The notes below the pieces were generated by a model, which saw nothing but the letters and a program-made list of their open reading frames with translations, was not told the origin of the DNA and made no database searches. Source: Larix sibirica (Eukaryota > Streptophyta > Pinopsida > Pinales > Pinaceae). Taken from it: a stretch of 23,025 nt of DNA. Below are positions 18,379 through 23,025 of this stretch, piece by piece (positions within the stretch are counted from its first letter, which is position 1; each line of letters starts with the position of its first letter). Location of the stretch: positions 45,741 through 68,765 of the forward strand of contig NWUY0300023077.1 of the NCBI GenBank assembly GCA_004151065.3, written 5' to 3'. A program made the position numbers and the translations under genes.

Positions 18379-19386
18379 AAAAAGTATAACATAGGAATAG
18401 AGGATGAACCCAAGATGACAATCATAGGTGACTACTGGGACTAGGAGATAGTGACCTAGGTGTTTGACCTACTAAAGGAGTATGAGGACATGTTCACACG
18501 TAGATTCTCAGAGATGAAGGGGATAGCAGGTTCCCTAGGTGAAATGAAAATCCATCTTAAAGAAGGAGATAAGCCAGTAAAGGAAAGACCATACAGGATA
18601 AAACCACAATACAAGGAGAAAGTGTGTAAGGAGCTTGACTACATGCTGGATGCGGGGATTATCTTTTTGGTGGGGGAATCACAATGGATAAGCCCGATGG
18701 TAGTGCAAGACAAAAATACTGGTGAGATTAGGAATTGTGTACATCTGAGAACCTTGAATGCGACCTATATGCATGACCCTTTCCCTACATTATTCACAGA
18801 TGAGGTGCTAAAGAACATGGGAGGAAGGGAATCCTATTCATTCACTAATGGGATCTCAAGATACCATCAAGTGTGCATTGCAGAAGAAGATTGCAAGAAA
18901 ACTACTTTTGCGATGTAGTGGGGATCCTTTTCCTATAACGTCATTCCATTTGGGTTAAAGAATGCCCTAGCAGTATTCTGCAGGATAATGGTTGTTGCAT
19001 TCAAGTATTTTATGCACAAATTTATGGAAGTATATTTGGATGACTGGACGGTGTTGATAATAATAAAGGACCATCTACAGGTATTGAGACTTATGTTGGA
19101 TAAATGCATACAGATGTAGATATCATTAAACCTCAAGAACTGCATCTTTTGTACCCCATTGGGGATCCTTTTGGGGAACATTGCATGCAAATAAGGACTA
19201 GTGGTAGACCCGGCCGAAATTGAAGTCATTGTAAACTTGCTGACCCCAACATCTACAAAGGAATTGCATGCAACTGTGGGACATACTGGTTATTATAGAA
19301 ATTTCATTATAAATTATGCTAGTTTTACAACACCTTTGGGGGAGTTGTTGAAGAAAGGGATTGACAACAAGCATTCGACATCTTAA
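18379..19386 (+). pseudogene. Gypsy B reverse transcriptase domain, broken
   Basis: A pre-RT segment (KKYNIGIEDEPK, IIGDYWD) leads into FDLLKEYEDMFTRRFSEMKG. One frame then covers the whole RT to 19386 with stops at 18916, about 19117 and about 19192: GEMKIHLKEGDKPVKERPYR, GIIFLVGESQWISPMVVQDK, YHQVCIAEEDCKKTTFAM, VIPFGLKNALAVF, VYLDDWTVL, LGHT-type connection GHTGYYRNFI. Motif A is SFTNG: the first catalytic Asp is replaced by Asn (AAT 18847-18849). The YLDD motif (19033-19044) is intact. The first stop falls between motif A and YLDD. RT would copy genomic RNA into cDNA. Confidence 0.92.
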
Positions 19387-19650
19387 AAGAAAAGCTGGTT
19401 ACAATGCTTAACATGGTCTTCCTAGATTGGGCATGCATGTTCCATGTGCACGTTGATGCATCATCAGTAGTGATGGGAGCAATGTTAGCCCAAATTGGAG
19501 AAGGGAACAATGGCCATCCTATCTCTTTTGCTAGTAGAAAATTGTCTCCGGAAGAGAGGAATTACACGACTATAGAGCATAAAGGACTGGCTATGGTATA
19601 CTCACTACAAAAGTTTAGACACTGTTAGCACTAAAAGTTGTCCTTTGACT
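19364..19650 (+). pseudogene. Gypsy B RNase H domain, truncated
   Basis: After a frame change near 19363, AFDILKEKLVTMLNMVFLDW and CMFHVHVDASSVVMGAMLAQ give the gypsy RT-RNase H junction with the first catalytic Asp (VDAS). ISFASRKLSPEERNYTTIEH then KGLAMVYSLQKFRH carries the conserved Glu region. The frame ends at TAG 19626-19628; slight similarity may continue to about 19650, then the second half of RNase H and all of integrase are missing. This marks the right-hand truncation of the element. Confidence 0.88.
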
Positions 19651-21743
19651 GCTTGAAGGGAAAGTTTAGCACATCTTAAATATTTGGGATAGTTGAGATT
19701 ATGGTTTTCATATTTAAAATGTAGGTCTAGAGAGAAAGGTTACAAGGATGTGAACTTCAGGTTTTAGGATAAACATAAGTCTAACATTTAGGGTGAAATT
19801 TCATAACTTATAGGAATCTCACTTAAAATACAAACTGAATATCAATATATAACAAAGATCCAATCACCTAAAGACAGAGGAAGGAAACCATGTTTTCAGA
19901 TATTAAATCAAATGCAATATGATTTATAGACGGAAAGGGATGTGTTAATACACATTTATGGTTAAGGAAAACAACAGAAAACCCTAACTGTGTATTGATC
20001 TGAACTTTAAAAGTGACATTTGCATTGCAAAAACTCTGTATTTAAACAAGTAATCACAGTCATGAAAATAAATTCACAGTCTGTAGAATAAATAGATGAT
20101 CATAAAGCATGAAACTTCACCCTTTATATTAGATGCAAAGTAAAATGTACATGAAAATATGTCCCTTGTAATCTCTCCACTTGAACCCATGCCTACTCTC
20201 TTGCCAAAGGAAGATCAATGCTATTTTACATTTAGACTATCGAATTTATAAAGATTACAAGACTTAAGTTGTTGTAATCTTATTGGAACAAAAAAACTAA
20301 AAATAGAAACCATCAATGATCTCTTGCAGGAAATCAAGGGCAGTTGAAGTCGAATTCTTTCAAATCAGAGATCTGGAACTGCTTGGATGTTGATTGGGCA
20401 TTTTTAAAATCGGTCGCAACAATTTTCTGGAAAATTCCATTGTGAACAGACTCAATGTGCTCCTAAACCGTTGCAAAATTTTGAAAAATGCCCTTTCTTA
20501 GGCTAAATCGCCCCATTCCCAAAGTGGGTTTTTAACCATTTTGACTAATTCCTTAAGGTTCATCCAGAAATCGATCCCAAAATCTGATACCCAGAAAATG
20601 ACGAGAACAATCCATGTGTTTTTAAATCTATGTTTCTTCATTGTATCCCATTACATGGTTCGGCTTAGTTGGATCTTGCATCACATCTAATGACATGTAA
20701 CAATATGTCCAATAACAATATAGAAGGAAGAAATCATCATACACGAGCCAAATCCATGTCCAACAATTTTGTTTAATGATGAAAACATTCTCATACAGAT
20801 GATTTGGCAACTGGAAATGACCTTCCTAAGAAATATAAGCAGTGGTAGGTTTCATTTGCAACACATGTCTTACAGAGCCAACATGATTCTGTAGTGACTT
20901 GATGCTAGTATAGAAAGCACCTTTACTGCAGAATTGAATATGATTCTTCATCACCAAAACATTACCAAAATAACCCTTTGCTACAGAATTGCAGCTCATT
21001 TTGTAGCGTACTGAAGAATGAGGACTCATTCTGCAACACCTGCAAATAAATCAGGTTGAATTTTTCATTGGAGAATAAATATTCATTTTGTAGCGCTGAT
21101 ATACATAGAACTTGAGGATTTCGCTACAGAATAGTAAATATTGGAAATGGTAGAATAAAGATGAAGAACACCTCCTGCACATGACCAAAACATGGAAAAA
21201 TATCTCTACAGACTGTGAAATTTCCATACATTATGCAATCAATCTTGTTAATATAGTCAAACTTAAGAAAAAATTAACAAATAACAAGCAAATAAGACAA
21301 TCAAAGTTCAAGAGTTAGCTTGGAACAAGGGTAAAAAAGAGCAAGGTTTTGAGAAGACCACCCTAAAAAGGATTTTAGCTCAGGTAAATATGAAAATTCT
21401 AGGTAGTAAATTTGAGTGCTAACACTGACTCCATCTGGGGATAGTACTTCCCTGTGAAGTGATAAGAACTTACAGACTTGTTCCTTCTCCATTCTAAAAA
21501 TTAATGAACCAATTCTGTTTGCTACACACTTAAGAATGAAATCATTCCACATGCCAAAAATCAAACTCTAAACTGAAAATAACCATGATGCAAACTAAAA
21601 TGGATTTATACTAGTGTCTCCATTGGGATATGGAGTCTTATTACTGCTGGTCTACCACACACCAAATCGAACTGAAAAGAAAATGCTTGAAGAATCAAGC
21701 TTATTTATGTACAACGATCTATACTAACTAATCCACTATTTGA
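19651..21743. other. AT-rich unassigned region, no recognisable gene
   Basis: No retroelement domain, LTR pair or RNA gene is seen. On the minus strand one frame is open from about 21050 to 20628 except for a single stop near 20823; it includes LVMKNHIQFCSKGAFYTSIK and HVMGYNEET and resembles no family I know. Around 20870-21135 short variants of CTACARAATGA / TTCTGTAGC recur on alternating sides. A minus-strand open run at 21564-21301 (MEKEQVCKFLSLHREVLSPD) is also unassigned. The region may be old LTR or intergenic DNA between gypsy B and the minus-strand frame at 21744-23025. Confidence 0.5.
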
Positions 21744-23025
21744 TCAAGCAATATAATATTTCCAATGTAGACAATCAAGCATTTCACTGATGAAATGATC
21801 ATCTTGTTTGCAAAAAGAATATAACATCAGCAACATAAATTTCATGGGAAACATATACTCGCTGATCCAAGTGAGTTGCATATCAAAGCCTACCATATTT
21901 GGAACCTTTGGAAAAACCGACTCCATGTAAATTGCCATTGGATCTTGAAGATCATGACAAAACTCTAGCTGAGTCAAAAAACAAAACTGTTGTTGTGTAA
22001 TTTATGCTCTATTGACAAGATTATGATCCCGTTGTCCTCCTCCAAATAACTCATAAATATTATATATTTTATTACAAATAGGGGCAACAATAAATCCTTG
22101 AAATTGTTCATTAAGTTCTTGTGCATAAAACTTTTTAGCAGCATCCAAAAAAACAAGATTATCATAATTAGAATCAATAGTATGCAACACATTTTCATCA
22201 ATACCAAGAGGAAACAAATCATGCTTAATAAAACCTTTATTCTGTTGGATTGTCTCTTCATGTTATGTTCAAGAACAAATGTGAATTTGTTGATTTCTTG
22301 AATCTGATGTTCAACAATTGATAGGGAAGAAAACGTTGTGAACTACTATGATACCTCATCATCATCTCCCTAGCTTCCTTCTAATGAATTAGATGCATAA
22401 CTGTCATAAACGGATCGACTACTATAAAATTTTGAGCAAGTTGGAATAGAAATATGCTCCTTTAATTCATTTTCATACTCATCATATCTGGGCTGAATAT
22501 CATTAACAATGAGCTGACTGTTTTCTTGAGACTGCTGATAATAATCTTCGGTAAAATAAAATACTTCTAGATGTCCATATAATTTTTCATCATCTTTGAT
22601 ACCAAGATCATTATATTCATCATATATAGGACGATAAAAAACTTTTATATCTTGCAAAGAATGACAATCATAAAAAATAGACTCTTGATTTCCTTGAAAT
22701 AATTCTTTAGTAGCATGCATTTCGTTATGATTCGGAACAACTAATTCATCTTTTCCCTAATAACACTCGTCTTGAGATAAAAATTATTTTAAAGAATTTG
22801 AGTTAGTAGTGTAAGCATATTCCATGCCTACTTCAAAAGCTGATGGTATGTATTTTTTATTAAACAATTGACTTTTAGAAATATTTAGATCAACAAAATT
22901 TTCATAATGTGAAAAACTCAAATAATTTTCAACATTCAAGCTATTAGAGGTATTTGAATCATTGTCACATATATCAACATCACTAACTTGGGGAATTTCT
23001 TCATTAATAAATTTATTTTCCTCCT
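21744..23025 (-). pseudogene. Acidic uncharacterised protein remnant, runs off the window edge
   Basis: Read leftward from 23025, one frame is protein-like to about 22260 with stops only near 22780, 22760, 22370 and 22330; one frameshift near 22230 then continues it to 21744 with a single stop (22002-22004). That is about 425 codons. The first part is acidic and Tyr-rich with repeated PxYDEY words (PIYDEYND, PRYDEYENE, SVYDSYASN). The second contains LFPLGIDENVLHTIDSNYDN, VFLDAAKKFYAQELNEQFQG, NKIYNIYELFGGGQ, LQDPMAIYMESVFPKVP and a hydrophobic MFPMKFMLLMLYSF. Acidic YDEY linkers occur in some plant gypsy polyproteins, so a retroelement origin is plausible but unproven. I recognise no enzyme motif. 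The N-terminus is beyond the window. Confidence 0.5.

Larger units (their letters stand above)
15339..19650 (+). mobile_element. Ty3/gypsy element B, 3'-truncated, non-functional
   Basis: One LTR, then a charged N-terminal region, protease, a gag-like domain, RT and part of RNase H, all in the plus direction. Integrase and the 3' LTR are absent: similarity stops inside RNase H near 19630-19650 and unrelated DNA follows. Protease with DLG, RT with YLDD and the gypsy-style RNase H tether give the assignment. Many stops and several frameshifts show it is dead. Confidence 0.85.

Noticed and set aside
7481-19650. Gypsy A and gypsy B as two halves of one element split by insertions
   Set aside because: Gypsy B has its own LTR 70 bp before its start codon and its own charged N-terminal region, so it is better explained as a separate insertion. 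Not fully excluded.
19978-19987. Telomere-type AAAACCCTAA word
   Set aside because: Single occurrence; neither an interstitial telomeric array nor enough to call a promoter telo-box without a nearby gene.
21301-21564. Minus-strand 87-codon frame as the C-terminal continuation of the 21744-23025 protein
   Set aside because: The interval 21565-21743 contains stops in every frame, and there is no motif to link the two.

Overview
This window is plant nuclear DNA made almost entirely of dead, nested LTR retrotransposons. I see no intact host gene, no rRNA or tRNA gene and no CRISPR array. The DNA is AT-rich, and every retroelement reading frame is broken by several stops and frameshifts. Both LTR pairs that can be compared differ by roughly 9-10% when counted by eye. 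The protein families resemble retroelements I associate with gymnosperms (conifer or yew type), but that is recollection, not a search, so I would only say 'seed plant, plausibly gymnosperm'. Three isolated N bases (462, 4905, 16303) point to a draft assembly.

Layout, left to right. (1) 1-7480: a Ty1/copia element whose left LTR is cut by the window edge. It has PBS, gag with three zinc knuckles, protease, integrase, RT, RNase H, polypurine tract and a full 1341-bp right LTR. (2) 7481-10199: gag remnant of a Ty3/gypsy element (gypsy A). An open frame starts right at the copia border, so the copia element probably landed inside gypsy A coding sequence. (3) 10200-10536: a short LTR, probably solo. 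(4) 10537-12284: no recognisable content. (5) 12285-15354: a compact element with two ~290-bp LTRs, a methionine-tRNA-type PBS and a gypsy-type gag with coiled coils but no pol, i.e. a TR-GAG-like non-autonomous element. (6) 15339-19650: gypsy B, with one LTR, a charged coil region, protease, a gag-like domain, RT and part of RNase H, truncated on the right. (7) 19651-21743: non-coding, unassigned. (8) 21744-23025, minus strand: an eroded acidic open frame of unknown family running off the window.

The parts do not work together as an operon or pathway; the window is a record of successive insertion and decay. Three points deserve attention. The in-frame stops and lost catalytic or zinc-binding residues fall largely at CAG/CTG trinucleotides, as expected from deamination of CHG-methylated cytosine. 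Gypsy B places a gag-like domain between protease and RT. The gag-only element may be a non-autonomous family with its own coiled-coil extension.
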